The notes: generated by a model from the sequence alone, not told the origin. 64,000 nt of DNA from Neoroseomonas marina (GCF_012927745.1 NZ_JABBKX010000001.1:744001-808000); one strand, 5' to 3'; positions 41,169-50,451 are shown, counted from the stretch's first letter. Made by a program: numbers and translations.

Positions 41169-42394
41169 GCGACCTCGCGCCCGCGCGCGGCGGCCGCGCG
41201 CTCCGCCTCGACCACGTAGTCGCGCGTGAGCGGCACGACATCCTGCCGGCGCGAGAGCTGCACCTGCCAGACCATGTGCCCCCAGTGGCGGAAGATCAGT
41301 TCCACGCCGACAAGGTAGTACTCGAACATCCGGCAGAAGCGCTCGTCGTACAGCGAGGCGATCGCATCCCGGTTGCCCGCGAAGCGCGCGCGCCAATGCG
41401 CGATCGTCTGGGCGTAATGCAGGCGCAGCACCTCGATGTCCGTCGCCCACAGGCGCGCGCGCTCGATGCCGGGCAGCACCTCGGACAGGGCCGGGCAGTA
41501 GGCGCCGGGGAAGATGTAGCGCTTGATCCAGGGATTGGTGCCGCCCGGCCCGTCCATCCGCCCGATCGCGTGGATCAGCGCCACGCCGTCCTCGCGCAGC
41601 GCGTCGCGGACGACGCGGAAGAACTGCGCGTAATGCGTCACGCCGACATGCTCGAACATGCCGACCGAGACGACGCGGTCGACCGGGCGCGTCCAGTCCC
41701 GATAATCCATCAGTTCGAACCGGACCCTGTCCGCGACGCCCGCTTCCTCAGCGCGTTGGCGCGACACCTCGAGTTGCTCGGTCGAGAGCGTGATCCCGGT
41801 GACATGCGCCCCGTAGTCGCGCGCGAGGGTGATCGCCATGCCGCCCCACCCCGACCCGATGTCGAGCACCTCGAGCCCTGGCCGGTCGAGCAGCAGCTTC
41901 GCCGCGATGTGCCGCTTCTTCGCGGCCTGCGCTTCCTCGAGTGTCTCCTGGCCTGTGGGGAAATAGGCGCAGGAATACTGGCGGTCGCGATCGAGGAAGA
42001 GCGCGTAGAGCCGCCCGTTGAGGTCGTAGTGATGCGCGACGTTGCGGCGCGCACGGCCTGCCGGGTTGATCTGCGCGAGGTGCCGCGTGACCTTCCGCAG
42101 CCATTCGCGAGCGTGTTCGATCGGATGCATGCCGCCCTCGGCGATGTTGAGGGCGAGGAAGGACAGCAGATCGAACAGGCTGCAGCCGAGCGGCTCGACC
42201 TCCCCTTCCATGTAGCCTTCGCCGAGCGCGAGGCCGGGATTGAGGGTGAGGCGACGGAGCGCGCGGGGCGTGTTGATGGCCATGCCGGCCATCGGGGCGT
42301 TGCCGTCCCCGTAGCGCCGGACGGTTCCGTCCGGATACCTGACGGTCAACGTGCCGCGACGCACGAGCCGGCGAAGAGCAAGGTGGAACAGCAT
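41165..42394 (-). CDS. cyclopropane-fatty-acyl-phospholipid synthase
   Basis: A 409-residue SAM-dependent enzyme that adds a methylene bridge to unsaturated acyl chains in membrane phospholipids. The N-terminal lipid-binding domain leads into NVAHHYDLNGRLYALFLDRDRQYSCAYF near 115, the SAM motif LEVLDIGSGWGGMAITLARDYGAHVTGITLS near 173, FDRVVSVGMFEHVG-like VDRVVSVGMFEHVGVTHYAQFF near 237, and the C-terminal ARFAGNRDAIASLYDERFCRMFEYYLVGVE. ATG 42394 is preceded by AGGGAGGGG. A leader hairpin lies upstream. Confidence 0.9.
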   Translation of the reverse strand: MLFHLALRRLVRRGTLTVRYPDGTVRRYGDGNAPMAGMAINTPRALRRLTLNPGLALGEGYMEGEVEPLGCSLFDLLSFLALNIAEGGMHPIEHAREWLRKVTRHLAQINPAGRARRNVAHHYDLNGRLYALFLDRDRQYSCAYFPTGQETLEEAQAAKKRHIAAKLLLDRPGLEVLDIGSGWGGMAITLARDYGAHVTGITLSTEQLEVSRQRAEEAGVADRVRFELMDYRDWTRPVDRVVSVGMFEHVGVTHYAQFFRVVRDALREDGVALIHAIGRMDGPGGTNPWIKRYIFPGAYCPALSEVLPGIERARLWATDIEVLRLHYAQTIAHWRARFAGNRDAIASLYDERFCRMFEYYLVGVELIFRHWGHMVWQVQLSRRQDVVPLTRDYVVEAERAAAARGREVA

Positions 42395-42436
42395 GCGAGC
42401 CCCTCCCTCGTCACCGGAGGAGATTCGCATGAACAA

Positions 42437-42457
42437 GCGCCCGTGCAAGACGGGCGC
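42437..42457. other. hairpin in the gap between cyclopropane synthase and rplI
   Basis: GCGCCCGT (42437-42444), loop GCAAG, ACGGGCGC (42450-42457): an 8-bp stem with no T-run. On the minus strand it lies 43 bases before the cyclopropane synthase start, either in its leader or as a second terminator after rplI. Confidence 0.4.
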
Positions 42458-42481
42458 GCAGCCGCGCAGCAAATCGTGAGA

Positions 42482-42505
42482 CGCGGGGGCGGTGCGGCCC
42501 CCGCG
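42482..42505 (-). terminator. terminator-like hairpin after rplI
   Basis: CGCGGGGGC (42482-42490) pairs with GCCCCCGCG (42497-42505) around a 6-nt loop, starting 11 bases past the rplI stop on the minus strand. No U-run. Probable end of the rpsF-rpsR-DUF2232-rplI transcript. Confidence 0.5.
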
Positions 42506-42515
42506 CCTACACGGA

Positions 42516-43091
42516 TCAGCGGCCGGCGGCCTGGTCGGCCTGGCCGGCGGCGAGTTCCGCCGCGAGCTCGGCCTCGAGCGACGCCTGCTCCGCCTCGGCC
42601 TCGGCCTCGACGCGCTCGCCGCGCGCCTGCTTCTCGGCCTCTTCCGGCGAACGGGCGACGTTCACCGTGACGGAGATCGCGACCTCCGGGTGCAGCGCGA
42701 CCTGGACGGTGGCGAGGCCGACCGACTTGATCGCATGGCCCAGCATCACCTGGTCGCGGCCGACGCTCAGGCCGGCGGTCGTGCAGGCCTCGGCGATGTC
42801 GCGCGTCGAGACGGAGCCGTAGAGCGCGCCGCTCTCACCCGCCTGGCGGATGATCGTGACGGCGAGCCCGGCGACGCGCTCGGCGACGCGCTCGGCTTCC
42901 TCGCGGCGCTTGAGGTTCTGGGCCTCGAGCTGCGCGCGCTCCCTCTCGAAGCGCTCGAGGTTCGACTTGCTCGCGCGGATCGCCTTCCCCGAGGGGATCA
43001 GGAAGTTGCGCGCGTAGCCTGGACGGACCTTCACCAGCTCGCCCATCTGGCCGAGCTTGTCGACCCGCTGCATCAGGATGAGTTCGATCAT
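42516..43091 (-). CDS. rplI: 50S ribosomal protein L9
   Basis: The 191-residue protein has the L9 N-terminal signature [39 protein letters not shown], then the long connecting helix ([20 protein letters not shown]). The C-terminal rRNA-binding domain ([37 protein letters not shown]) follows. It exceeds the usual length of about 150 by an acidic Ala/Glu tail of some 40 residues. ATG 43091 overlaps the stop of the DUF2232 gene (ATGA), so it is coupled within the rpsF operon. Confidence 0.96.
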   Translation of the reverse strand: MIELILMQRVDKLGQMGELVKVRPGYARNFLIPSGKAIRASKSNLERFERERAQLEAQNLKRREEAERVAERVAGLAVTIIRQAGESGALYGSVSTRDIAEACTTAGLSVGRDQVMLGHAIKSVGLATVQVALHPEVAISVTVNVARSPEEAEKQARGERVEAEAEAEQASLEAELAAELAAGQADQAAGR

Positions 43092-43993
43092 GTTGCACCT
43101 CCGGGCGGGCCTGCGCGCCGCCCCCATTGCTCGTAGAAACCGAAGGCCGTGACCGCGATCGCGGCCGGCACGCTGAGGATGACGAGCCCGGCGTAGAAGA
43201 TGCCGAGCATGAAGGGACGGCCGGGACGACCCGCCGAGTAGCGGTGCACTGCCGCGATGCCCTGGACGAACACCGGCAGTAGCAGCACGAGCAGCAGGGA
43301 CAGGCTCACCACCTCTCCCTCGCCCCCGAACAGCAGCCAGGCGGCCGCGCCCGCACCCGGCAGCACCGGGTACCAGCCCGGCAGCCGCGCCTCGCTCCAG
43401 CGGGGCGTGGGCGCGATCGCGAGGCCGGAGCGCGCCAGCGCGGACTGCGCCGCCGCCCCGTTCACCGACCAGGAGATCGCCGCCCAGAAGCCGAGTACAG
43501 CCGCCATGACGCGGACCAGTTCGTCGGGCGACAGGGCGTCCGGCAGGCCGCCCATCCGCTGCACGCCCTGTTCCACCGCGGTGCGGATCGCGCCGCCGAG
43601 GCCGCCGGGCATGCCCGCGAAGGCCAATGCGGCGCCCAGGATGACGATGGCCGGCCAGAGGCCGAACATCGCCAGGGGCACCGACAGGTCGATCCGCCCG
43701 CCGCGCAGCCCCGTCGCCACGATCACCACCGCCGGCAGCGCGAAGGCCACCAGGAAGACGATCATGGGCAGCGTGCCCGCCAGGACGACATGGAGCGCCG
43801 CGCCTATGCCCGCCGCGCCCGCCACCGCACCCGGACCGAAGCCCAGGCCCGTGGCAAAGAGCGGCAGCGGCGTCAGCCAGAAGGCGGCTAAGCCGAACGG
43901 CAGCCCGCGCATCGCCCACAGCGACAGCACCGCGGCCGCAAGGCCGCCCGCCGTCGCCGCAAGCCAGCGCGGATTGTTCAGCGCGCCCGCCAT
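43088..43993 (-). CDS. DUF2232 (YybS-like) membrane protein
   Basis: A 301-residue integral membrane protein with about eight hydrophobic segments, beginning [43 protein letters not shown] and ending with [41 protein letters not shown], which matches the DUF2232 pattern. Members of this family sit between rpsR and rplI in many alphaproteobacteria, as here (26 bases after rpsR, overlapping rplI). Some relatives are thought to be transport or sporulation-linked proteins; the function here is unknown. Confidence 0.85.
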   Translation of the reverse strand: MAGALNNPRWLAATAGGLAAAVLSLWAMRGLPFGLAAFWLTPLPLFATGLGFGPGAVAGAAGIGAALHVVLAGTLPMIVFLVAFALPAVVIVATGLRGGRIDLSVPLAMFGLWPAIVILGAALAFAGMPGGLGGAIRTAVEQGVQRMGGLPDALSPDELVRVMAAVLGFWAAISWSVNGAAAQSALARSGLAIAPTPRWSEARLPGWYPVLPGAGAAAWLLFGGEGEVVSLSLLLVLLLPVFVQGIAAVHRYSAGRPGRPFMLGIFYAGLVILSVPAAIAVTAFGFYEQWGRRAGPPGGAT

Positions 43994-44018
43994 GGTCCCG
44001 ACCCCGGGCTCCCCGCCC

Positions 44019-44297
44019 TCAGTCGTTGATGACGTAGGGCAGCAGCGCCAGGAAGCGGGCGCGCTTGATGGCCTGGGCCAGTTCGCGCTGCTTCTTGCCG
44101 CTCACCGCCGTGATGCGGGACGGGACGATCTTGCCGCGCTCCGAGAGGAAGCGGGACAGGAGGCGAACGTCCTTGTAGTCGATCTTCGGCGCCTGCGGGC
44201 CGGAGAAGGGGCAGGACTTCTTGCGCCGGTAGAAGGGGCGGCGCGCACCGACGGCCGGGCGGCGGGCGGCGGGGATCAGGTCGCTGGATTCGGACAT
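44019..44297 (-). CDS. rpsR: 30S ribosomal protein S18
   Basis: A 92-residue protein with the S18 signature: [66 protein letters not shown] (about 24-90), including the conserved Cys in KSCPF. An N-terminal extension of about 20 residues is poorly conserved. It follows rpsF by 6 bases; S6 and S18 bind 16S rRNA as a pair. Confidence 0.96.
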   Translation of the reverse strand: MSESSDLIPAARRPAVGARRPFYRRKKSCPFSGPQAPKIDYKDVRLLSRFLSERGKIVPSRITAVSGKKQRELAQAIKRARFLALLPYVIND

Positions 44298-44303
44298 CGT
44301 CGA

Positions 44304-44777
44304 TTACTCCCCGGCCCCGTCGGGGCCTTCCATCTCGTCGCGCGGGCGGGCGCGGAATTCCTCGCGGTCGTCCCCGCGCTCGCGGCCACGGCCCGAGCCG
44401 AAACGGCCGGCCGGACGCGGGCCACGGAAGCCACGGTCGCGCTCACGATCGTCGCCACGCTTGGCGAGCACCGCAGACGGCGCCTCGTCGATCGCCTCGA
44501 CGCGCACGGTCAGGGAGCGCAGCACGTCCTCGTTCAGGCCGAGCTGGCGCTCGACTTCGGGCAGCGCGCCGGCGGGCGCGTCGATGCCGAGGAGCATGTA
44601 GTGCCCCTTGCGGTTCTTCTTGATCTTGTAGGCGAGGCCGCGCAGGCCCCAGTATTCGCGCTTCTTCACCTCTCCGCCGCCTTCGGCGATAAGGCCGGCG
44701 ACCTGCTCGGCGATCGCTTCGACCTGCTGCTGGGTGACGTCGTTGCGCGCGATGAACACGCATTCGTAGAGCGGCAT
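44304..44777 (-). CDS. rpsF: 30S ribosomal protein S6
   Basis: A 157-residue protein starting [20 protein letters not shown], with the S6 core [32 protein letters not shown] and [19 protein letters not shown]. The last 45 residues are an Arg/Gly/Asp-rich tail ([14 protein letters not shown]...), longer than in E. coli and probably disordered. ATG 44777 is preceded by GGGAGAT. First gene of rpsF-rpsR-DUF2232-rplI; a 9-bp hairpin lies in the leader. Confidence 0.96.
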   Translation of the reverse strand: MPLYECVFIARNDVTQQQVEAIAEQVAGLIAEGGGEVKKREYWGLRGLAYKIKKNRKGHYMLLGIDAPAGALPEVERQLGLNEDVLRSLTVRVEAIDEAPSAVLAKRGDDRERDRGFRGPRPAGRFGSGRGRERGDDREEFRARPRDEMEGPDGAGE

Positions 44778-44836
44778 GTGATCTCCCTGTGGCTGGCTCA
44801 GCCCTGGCCCCGGTATGGGGCGCGCAAACGGGCATA

Positions 44837-44861
44837 GCCGGGCGCTTGCCTTGCGCCCGGC
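44837..44861 (-). promoter_or_regulatory. hairpin in the rpsF leader
   Basis: GCCGGGCGC (44837-44845), 7-nt loop, GCGCCCGGC (44853-44861): a 9-bp perfect stem 60 bases before the rpsF start. rpsF leaders in many bacteria hold an RNA bound by S6:S18 for autoregulation; a CCCC...CCGGGG fold nearer the gene (about 44806-44822) is also possible. The link to autoregulation is inferred. Confidence 0.35.
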
Positions 44862-45233
44862 AGGGGAGCGGGGCGTAAAGCACGGGCGCCCCATGGAAGC
44901 AAGGGTCGAGTTGCCGCCCGAGCGGTCAGCGTGGGCACGGCGGGCCGTTCGCGACGGCGGGCGGCGACGTGCCCGCCGGCGAGGGCAGGCTGGGCGGAGC
45001 AGGCGGCACGAACATGGCCGGGGACGGCGCCATCAGCGCCGGGCCGTGCAGCGGGATCCCGGACCCCTCGCATCGGGGGCAGCGGCGGGTCGGCGGGGGT
45101 TGTGCGGGCGCGCCGCAGCGGCGCGCTGCGCGGAGCCATGATGCGGCCAGCGTCGCGTGCGCCGGCACCGCCGGGGATGCGCGCTGGCACGCTTCGTGCT
45201 GCTATCGCGGCCCACGCCACCGGGAGACACGGC
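44862..45233. other. divergent intergenic region without a convincing gene
   Basis: These 372 bases separate the rpsF operon and a Bug binding-protein gene and should hold both promoters. A minus-strand open frame at 44926-45168 would encode 80 Pro-rich residues containing one CPRCEGSG zinc-finger-like motif, but it has no partner motif and no clear ribosome site, so I do not call it a gene. Confidence 0.4.
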
Positions 45234-46208
45234 ATGAACCGTCGACACGCCCTTCTGCTGCCGGCCGCCATGCTGGCCGCACCGCGTCTTCTGGCCGCGC
45301 AGCCCGCCTGGGCGCCGTCCCGGCCCGTGGTGTTGGTGGTCCCCTTCGCCCCCGGCGGACCGAACGACCTGGTGGCGCGGCTGGTCGCCCCGCACATGCA
45401 GGCAGCCCTCGGCCAGAACGTGGTGGTCGAGAACCGGCCGGGCGCGACCGGGGCGATCGGCGCCCGCCACGTCGCCGGTTCCCCGCCCGACGGGCACACG
45501 CTGCTGGTCGCGGCCTCGGGCACCATGACCATCAACCCTGCGGTCATGGCGCGACCGGGCTATGACCCGGAGAAGGACTTCGCCCCGGTCAGCCTCGCCA
45601 TGACCGTCCCGAACATGCTGCTGGTCCACAAGGACGTCCCGGCGCGGACGGTGCCCGAGGTGATCGACTGGCTGAAGCGGGAGGACGGCAAGGTGAACTA
45701 CTCCTCGGGCGGGGTCGGATCGACCGAGCAGCTCGGCATGGAACTGTTCCTGCACGCCACCGGCACGCGCGCGACGCATGTCCCCTTCCCCGGCGGCGCG
45801 CCGGCCGTCACGGCGATGATCCAGGGCCAGTGCCAGGCGAGCATCCTGAACGCGGCGACCGTCCGCCCGCATGTCGTCTCGGGCGCGCTGCGCGGCATCG
45901 CGATCTGCCTGCCGCGCCGCTTCGCCGCCCTGCCCGACATCCCGACCATGGCCGAGGCCGGCTATCCGCAGGTCATCTCGGCCTCCTGGTCGGCCTTCCT
46001 GGCCGCGGCCGGCACGCCCGCCCCGGCCGTCGCCCGCCTGAACGAAACGGTCGTCGCCGCCCTGCGCCAGGCCGAGGTGACCGAGCGCCTGACCGCCGCC
46101 GGCTTCACCGTCGATGCCAGCAGCGCCGCCGAGCTCGGCCAGACGATCTCGACCGAACTCGCCCGCTGGAAGCAGGTGGTGCGGGATGCCGGGATACAGA
46201 TGAACTGA
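45234..46208 (+). CDS. tripartite tricarboxylate transporter (Bug-type) substrate-binding protein
   Basis: A 324-residue periplasmic binding protein with signal MNRRHALLLPAAMLAAPRLLAAQ. RPVVLVVPFAPGGPNDLVARLVAPHMQAALGQNVVVENRPGATGAIGARHVA (30-82) is the Bug-family start, NYSSGGVGSTEQLGMELF near 158 and HVPFPGGAPAVTAMIQGQ near 181 the carboxylate-binding region, and LPDIPTMAEAGYPQ near 231 the C-terminal lobe. No TctA/TctB membrane genes are nearby, so it is one of the solitary copies common in this group. The ligand is probably an organic acid, unidentified. Confidence 0.88.
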   Translation: MNRRHALLLPAAMLAAPRLLAAQPAWAPSRPVVLVVPFAPGGPNDLVARLVAPHMQAALGQNVVVENRPGATGAIGARHVAGSPPDGHTLLVAASGTMTINPAVMARPGYDPEKDFAPVSLAMTVPNMLLVHKDVPARTVPEVIDWLKREDGKVNYSSGGVGSTEQLGMELFLHATGTRATHVPFPGGAPAVTAMIQGQCQASILNAATVRPHVVSGALRGIAICLPRRFAALPDIPTMAEAGYPQVISASWSAFLAAAGTPAPAVARLNETVVAALRQAEVTERLTAAGFTVDASSAAELGQTISTELARWKQVVRDAGIQMN

Positions 46209-46216
46209 GGCGCGCC

Positions 46217-46483
46217 GTGCCCGCTACGGTCCTGGCTTTGCTCAGCGTCCTCACAGCGGCCGGCTCGGCCGCAGCCTTGCAAGCGCCCTGCCTCAGTGGC
46301 GGACCGAACATGCCGCCGTTCAGGACCGAGGCAGATGCCCAGCGGTGGAGGGATGCGTATCGAGCCTGGGAGGAGGATTGCTGCCGGCGCTTCGGACAGC
46401 GCTGCCCTGCGCCATCGCTCCCAGTCAGCCCCCCACCGCCAACTGACCGAAATCGGCTCCCGGGCAGCGGCGGCACCCGCTGA
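46217..46483 (+). CDS. small secreted Cys-containing protein (putative)
   Basis: GTG 46217 begins 8 bases after the Bug-protein stop and gives 88 residues: a signal-like start (VLALLSVLTAAGSAAALQA), then APCLSGGPNMPPFRTEADAQRWRDAYRAWEEDCCRRFGQRCPAP and a Pro-rich tail. Four Cys could form two disulfides. The Trp/Arg-rich centre looks protein-like and the signal is plausible, but I recognise no family. It may share a transcript with the binding protein. Confidence 0.45.
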   Translation: MPATVLALLSVLTAAGSAAALQAPCLSGGPNMPPFRTEADAQRWRDAYRAWEEDCCRRFGQRCPAPSLPVSPPPPTDRNRLPGSGGTR

Positions 46484-46601
46484 AAAGCCACGCCCGCGAA
46501 GGATCCGCCTCGCGCGGCGCGTGATCGCCAAACGGAATTATTCCACGCTGCTGCGACCGCTGTGCCAGGATCGGGCCGCCAACGCCCCGCCGGAATGCGC
46601 T

Positions 46602-47411
46602 ATGGCCGTTTCCTCGACCTTCGCCGCCACCGACGGCGATGCCTACGAGATGCAGATGGGCCGCTGGAGCCGCCGCCTGGCGGAGCCCTTCCTCGACTTC
46701 GTCGGGCCCGTGGGGGGCGGCGAGGTGCTCGACCTCGGCTGCGGCACGGGCAGCCTGACCCTCGCGCTCGCGGCGCGCGAGGCCGCCTGCCGGATCAGCG
46801 GCGTCGACTTCTCCGCGGCCTATGTCGAGCACGCGCGCGGCCGCACCTCGGACCCGCGCATCGATTTCCAGGTCGGCGATGCCTGCGCCATCCCCTTTCC
46901 CGCCGCGCGCTTCGACCGCGTGCTGTCCCTGCTGATGCTGCACTTCGTCCCGCGGGCGACCGACGCCGTCGCGGAGATGCGCCGCGTCGCCCGCCCCGGC
47001 GCCGTGGCGGCGGCCGCGGTGTGGGACGCCCGGGGCGGATTCGTCGCACAGCGGATCTTCCTCGACACCGCCGCCGCGATCGATCCGGGCGTCGATACCC
47101 TGCGCGCCCAGAACTGCATCCGGCCGATGACGCGCCCCGGCGAGCTCGGCGCCGCCTGGCGCGCGGCCGGCTTCGAGGATGTCCGCGACGGCGCCCTCAC
47201 GATCCGCATGGACTACGCGGATTTCGAGGATTTCTGGCGTCCCTACCTGGGCGCGCAGGGGCCGGCCGCGTCCTACGTCTCCGGCCTCGAACCGGCGGCG
47301 CAGGCCCGGCTGCGGGACCATGTCCGCCGCGCCTACCTCGATGGCGAGCCGGACGGCCCGCGCTCCTACGCCGCGACGGCCTGGGTGGTGCGCGGGGTGG
47401 CGCCGGGCTGA
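46602..47411 (+). CDS. class I SAM-dependent methyltransferase
   Basis: A 269-residue Methyltransf_11-type enzyme. YEMQMGRWSRRLAEPFLDFVG near 15 is a start common to UbiE-like methyltransferases of this group. Motif I is VLDLGCGTGSLTLALAAR near 43, the strand-2 acid is in ISGVDFSAAYVEHAR, motif II is FPAARFDRVLSLLMLHFV near 102, and FWRPYLGAQGPAASYV near 208 may line the substrate site. ATG 46602 chosen by length and by the MQMGRW start. Substrate unknown. Confidence 0.82.
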   Translation: MAVSSTFAATDGDAYEMQMGRWSRRLAEPFLDFVGPVGGGEVLDLGCGTGSLTLALAAREAACRISGVDFSAAYVEHARGRTSDPRIDFQVGDACAIPFPAARFDRVLSLLMLHFVPRATDAVAEMRRVARPGAVAAAAVWDARGGFVAQRIFLDTAAAIDPGVDTLRAQNCIRPMTRPGELGAAWRAAGFEDVRDGALTIRMDYADFEDFWRPYLGAQGPAASYVSGLEPAAQARLRDHVRRAYLDGEPDGPRSYAATAWVVRGVAPG

Positions 47412-47443
47412 CACCCCACCCGGGTGCCGGAACCGGTTGACAA

Positions 47444-47460
47444 GCGGCCCCCCGGGCCGC
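47444..47460. terminator. hairpin between methyltransferase and fabD
   Basis: GCGGCCC (47444-47450), loop CCC, GGGCCGC (47454-47460): a 7-bp stem 33 bases after the methyltransferase stop and ahead of fabD, with no T-run. A 10-base palindrome CACCCGGGTG lies just before it (47417-47426). Confidence 0.35.
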
Positions 47461-47506
47461 ATCCCGCGCGCCCATACCGAACGTAACAGCACGGAAACGC
47501 GCGAAC

Positions 47507-48466
47507 ATGGCTTTCGCCTTCGTCTTCCCCGGCCAGGGCAGCCAGGCCGTCGGCATGGGCCGCGACCTGGCCGACGCCTTCCCCGCCGCCCGCCACGTCT
47601 TCCAGGAAGTGGACGACGCCCTCTCCCAGAAGCTCAGCCAGCTGATGTGGGAAGGCCCGCAGGAGGAACTGACCCTCACGGCCAATACCCAGCCGGCTCT
47701 GATGGCCCATTCGCTGGCCGTGGTCCGTGCCCTGGAAGCCGAGGGCGGCTTCCGCCTCGCCGACCGGGTCGCGCTGGTCGCGGGCCATTCGCTCGGCGAA
47801 TACAGCGCGCTGACCGCCGCCGGCGCCTTCGACGTCGCGACCGCCGCGCGCCTGCTGCGCCTGCGCGGGGAGGCGATGCAGAAGGCGACGCCGCCCGGGA
47901 CCGGCGCGATGGCCGCCCTGCTCGGCGCCGAGATCGACCAGGCGCGGGCGATCTGCGCCAAGGCCGCGCCGAACCCCGAGACCGGCCAGGCCGAGGTGGT
48001 CGAGGCCGCCAACGACAATGGCGGCGGCCAGGTCGTGATCTCCGGCGCCAAGGCCGCGGTCGAGCGCGCCATCGAGATCGCCAAGGCCGATGGCGTGAAG
48101 CGGGCCATGCTGCTGCCCGTCTCCGCCCCCTTCCACTGCGCGCTCATGGCCCCTGCGGCAGACGCGATGGCCGAGGCGCTGGCCAAGGCCGAGTTGCGCG
48201 CGCCGGTCGTGCCGGTGGTGGCCAACGTCACCGCGGCGAAGGCGTCCGATCCGGTCGAGATCCGCGACCTGCTGGTCAAGCAGGTGACTGGCACGGTGCG
48301 CTGGCGCGAATGCGTCGCCGCCATGGCTGCGATGGGCTGCGACACCTTCGTCGAGATCGGCGCCGGCAAGGTGCTGACGGGCCTGATGAAGCGCAACGCC
48401 CCGGAGGCCACCGCGCTGGCCATCGGCACGCCTGCCGATGTCGAGGCCTTCCTGAAGACGCTCTGA
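47507..48466 (+). CDS. fabD: malonyl-CoA:ACP acyltransferase
   Basis: A 319-residue cytosolic enzyme that loads malonyl groups onto acyl carrier protein for fatty acid synthesis. FVFPGQGSQAVGMGRDL near 5 is the start signature, VAGHSLGEYSALTAAGAF near 91 carries the nucleophile Ser, and LPVSAPFHCALMAPAADAMAEAL near 205 the catalytic His. DTFVEIGAGKVLTGLMKR near 284 closes the domain. It leads a fabD-unknown-fabG run, but no acpP gene follows. Confidence 0.95.
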   Translation: MAFAFVFPGQGSQAVGMGRDLADAFPAARHVFQEVDDALSQKLSQLMWEGPQEELTLTANTQPALMAHSLAVVRALEAEGGFRLADRVALVAGHSLGEYSALTAAGAFDVATAARLLRLRGEAMQKATPPGTGAMAALLGAEIDQARAICAKAAPNPETGQAEVVEAANDNGGGQVVISGAKAAVERAIEIAKADGVKRAMLLPVSAPFHCALMAPAADAMAEALAKAELRAPVVPVVANVTAAKASDPVEIRDLLVKQVTGTVRWRECVAAMAAMGCDTFVEIGAGKVLTGLMKRNAPEATALAIGTPADVEAFLKTL

Positions 48467-48547
48467 AGCATTTTGTCGCCGGGGTGCCCGCCGCCTGATC
48501 AGGTGGCGGGACCGGATCGGGAATCCGACCACAGCCCGGAGAGACAC

Positions 48548-49195
48548 ATGGCCTCGGCATCCAACGAACATTTCTGGCGCGACAGCGCCCTGCGGCAGGA
48601 AGCCGAGGGGTATCAGTGGCGCAACGCGTCCCATGGGCGCGGCAAGACGCTCGAGACGCGCCCCGACCCCGACGCGCCGAAGGGCTTCGTCTTCCACCGG
48701 ACCGGCGGCCTGGTGGTGAAGCGCCGCGTCGAGTTGCAGGAAGACATGCTCTATCGCTTCGCGGCGAAGAAGTATGTCGGCGCCGGGGCCGACGCCCTGG
48801 TGCCGCTGCTCAACTCGCCCTGGTGGATGAACGACGACCGGATGCAGCTGCTGCTCGGCAGGGCGCGCACGGCCGGCGTGCCGCTCATCGCGATGGCGCG
48901 GCGCCAGCTCGCCCTGCCGCCCGCCTGGACGGACTGCGACATCATCGTCCGCGCGAGGCTCCGGCCCGGCATCCTCATCGCGGCGCATGCCGGGCCCGGC
49001 CGGACGGCGGAGGCGAACGGGGACACCTACACCATCGCGCCCGAGGCGCCCCATCTCCTGATGGATCAGTTGTACGTTCCGGGCCTCGGGCGGCATTTCG
49101 CGCTGAACGGCGCCGGCGAAGCCCATGCCCGTGCCTGGTTCGACCTTTCGACCGCGACTTCCTTCGATCCAGCCCTGCGGGGCCTCAACCCCTGA
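48548..49195 (+). CDS. hypothetical protein between fabD and fabG
   Basis: A 215-residue protein without signal peptide or membrane segment. Notable parts are EHFWRDSALRQEAEGYQWRNASHGRGKTLETRP at the start, FVFHRTGGLVVKRRVELQEDMLYRFAAKKYVGAGADALVPLLNSPWWMNDDRMQLLL in the middle and the C-terminal MDQLYVPGLGRHFALNGAGEAHARAWFDL. I do not recognise a family. It has clear coding character, its own ribosome site (GAGAGAC) and lies 13 bases before fabG, so it is made with the fatty-acid enzymes. A role in lipid metabolism is only suggested by position. Confidence 0.7.
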   Translation: MASASNEHFWRDSALRQEAEGYQWRNASHGRGKTLETRPDPDAPKGFVFHRTGGLVVKRRVELQEDMLYRFAAKKYVGAGADALVPLLNSPWWMNDDRMQLLLGRARTAGVPLIAMARRQLALPPAWTDCDIIVRARLRPGILIAAHAGPGRTAEANGDTYTIAPEAPHLLMDQLYVPGLGRHFALNGAGEAHARAWFDLSTATSFDPALRGLNP

Positions 49196-49208
49196 GCGGA
49201 GTTCCTTC

Positions 49209-49949
49209 ATGTTCGACCTGACCGGCAAGACCGCGCTCGTCACCGGCGCCACCGGCGGCATCGGCGAGGCGATCGCCTCCGCCCTGCACGCGCAGGGTGC
49301 CACCGTCGCCATCACCGGCCGGCGCGAGGCGGAACTCGCCCGCGTGGCCGAGGCGCTGGGCGGCGCGCGCGTCATCGTCGCGCCGGCGGACCTGTCGGAT
49401 GCGGCCGCCCCGGCGGCGCTGGTCGAGAAGATCGAGGCCGAGGCCGGCGGCCTCGACATCCTGGTGAACAATGCCGGCTTCACCCGCGACATGCTGGCGC
49501 TGCGCATGGGCGACGCGGACTGGAACGCGGTGCTCGAGGTCGACCTGACCGCGCCTTTCCGCCTCGCGCGCGCCGCGCTGCGCGGCATGATGAAGAAGCG
49601 CTACGGGCGCATCGTGTCCATCGCCTCCATCGTCGGCGTGACGGGCAATGCGGGCCAGGCGAACTACGCCGCGGCGAAGGCTGGCCTGATCGGCATGTCG
49701 AAGTCGCTCGCGCAGGAAGTCGCGACGCGCGGCGTGACGGTGAACGTGGTGGCGCCGGGTTTCGTGAAGACCGCGATGACCGATGCGCTGAACGACGCGC
49801 AGAAGACCGCGCTGCTCTCCCGCATCCCGACGCAGCGGATGGGCACGCCGGAGGACATCGCTTCGGCCGTCGTCTACCTCGCCTCCACGGAAGCGGGCTG
49901 GGTCACCGGCCAGACGCTGCACGTCAATGGCGGCATGGCGATGATCTGA
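49209..49949 (+). CDS. fabG: 3-oxoacyl-ACP reductase
   Basis: A 246-residue SDR that reduces 3-oxoacyl-ACP with NADPH. ALVTGATGGIGEAIASALHAQGATV near 9 is the nucleotide loop, NNAGFTRDMLALRMGDADWNAVLEVDLTAPF (about 85-115) the family-specific stretch including the catalytic Asn region, Ser lies in VSIASIVGVTGNAGQ, YAAAK near 151 is catalytic, and VTGQTLHVNGGMAM the end. ATG 49209 follows GGAG. Its FabG identity is secure from the TRDMLALRM block and linkage to fabD. Confidence 0.93.
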   Translation: MFDLTGKTALVTGATGGIGEAIASALHAQGATVAITGRREAELARVAEALGGARVIVAPADLSDAAAPAALVEKIEAEAGGLDILVNNAGFTRDMLALRMGDADWNAVLEVDLTAPFRLARAALRGMMKKRYGRIVSIASIVGVTGNAGQANYAAAKAGLIGMSKSLAQEVATRGVTVNVVAPGFVKTAMTDALNDAQKTALLSRIPTQRMGTPEDIASAVVYLASTEAGWVTGQTLHVNGGMAMI

Positions 49950-49950
49950 C

Positions 49951-50001
49951 GCCGGCGCGCTGCGGCCGCGGGGACGTTCCTCGCGCAACCGCCGCGCCGG
50001 C
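49951..50001 (+). terminator. long-range stem after fabG
   Basis: GCCGGCGCG (49951-49959) and CGCGCCGGC (49993-50001) are perfect complements enclosing 33 bases that can fold further. It begins 1 base after the fabG stop. No T-run follows; probable 3'-end structure of the fabD-fabG message. Confidence 0.35.
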
Positions 50002-50052
50002 TTCGCGTTTCCGATCTGGCGCCGGCGAGCGGCGCGGGGTGGGAGACGCATC

Positions 50053-50412
<360 letters not shown>

Positions 50413-50451
50413 TCCGCGCCGCGGTCGCCGTGCGGACCCCTCGCCGAACCG

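Noticed and set aside
44926..45168. Minus-strand 80-codon frame with a CPRCEGSG zinc-finger-like motif upstream of rpsF
   Set aside because: Only one Cys pair, mostly Pro-rich, no good ribosome site and it occupies the expected promoter region; kept only as a note.
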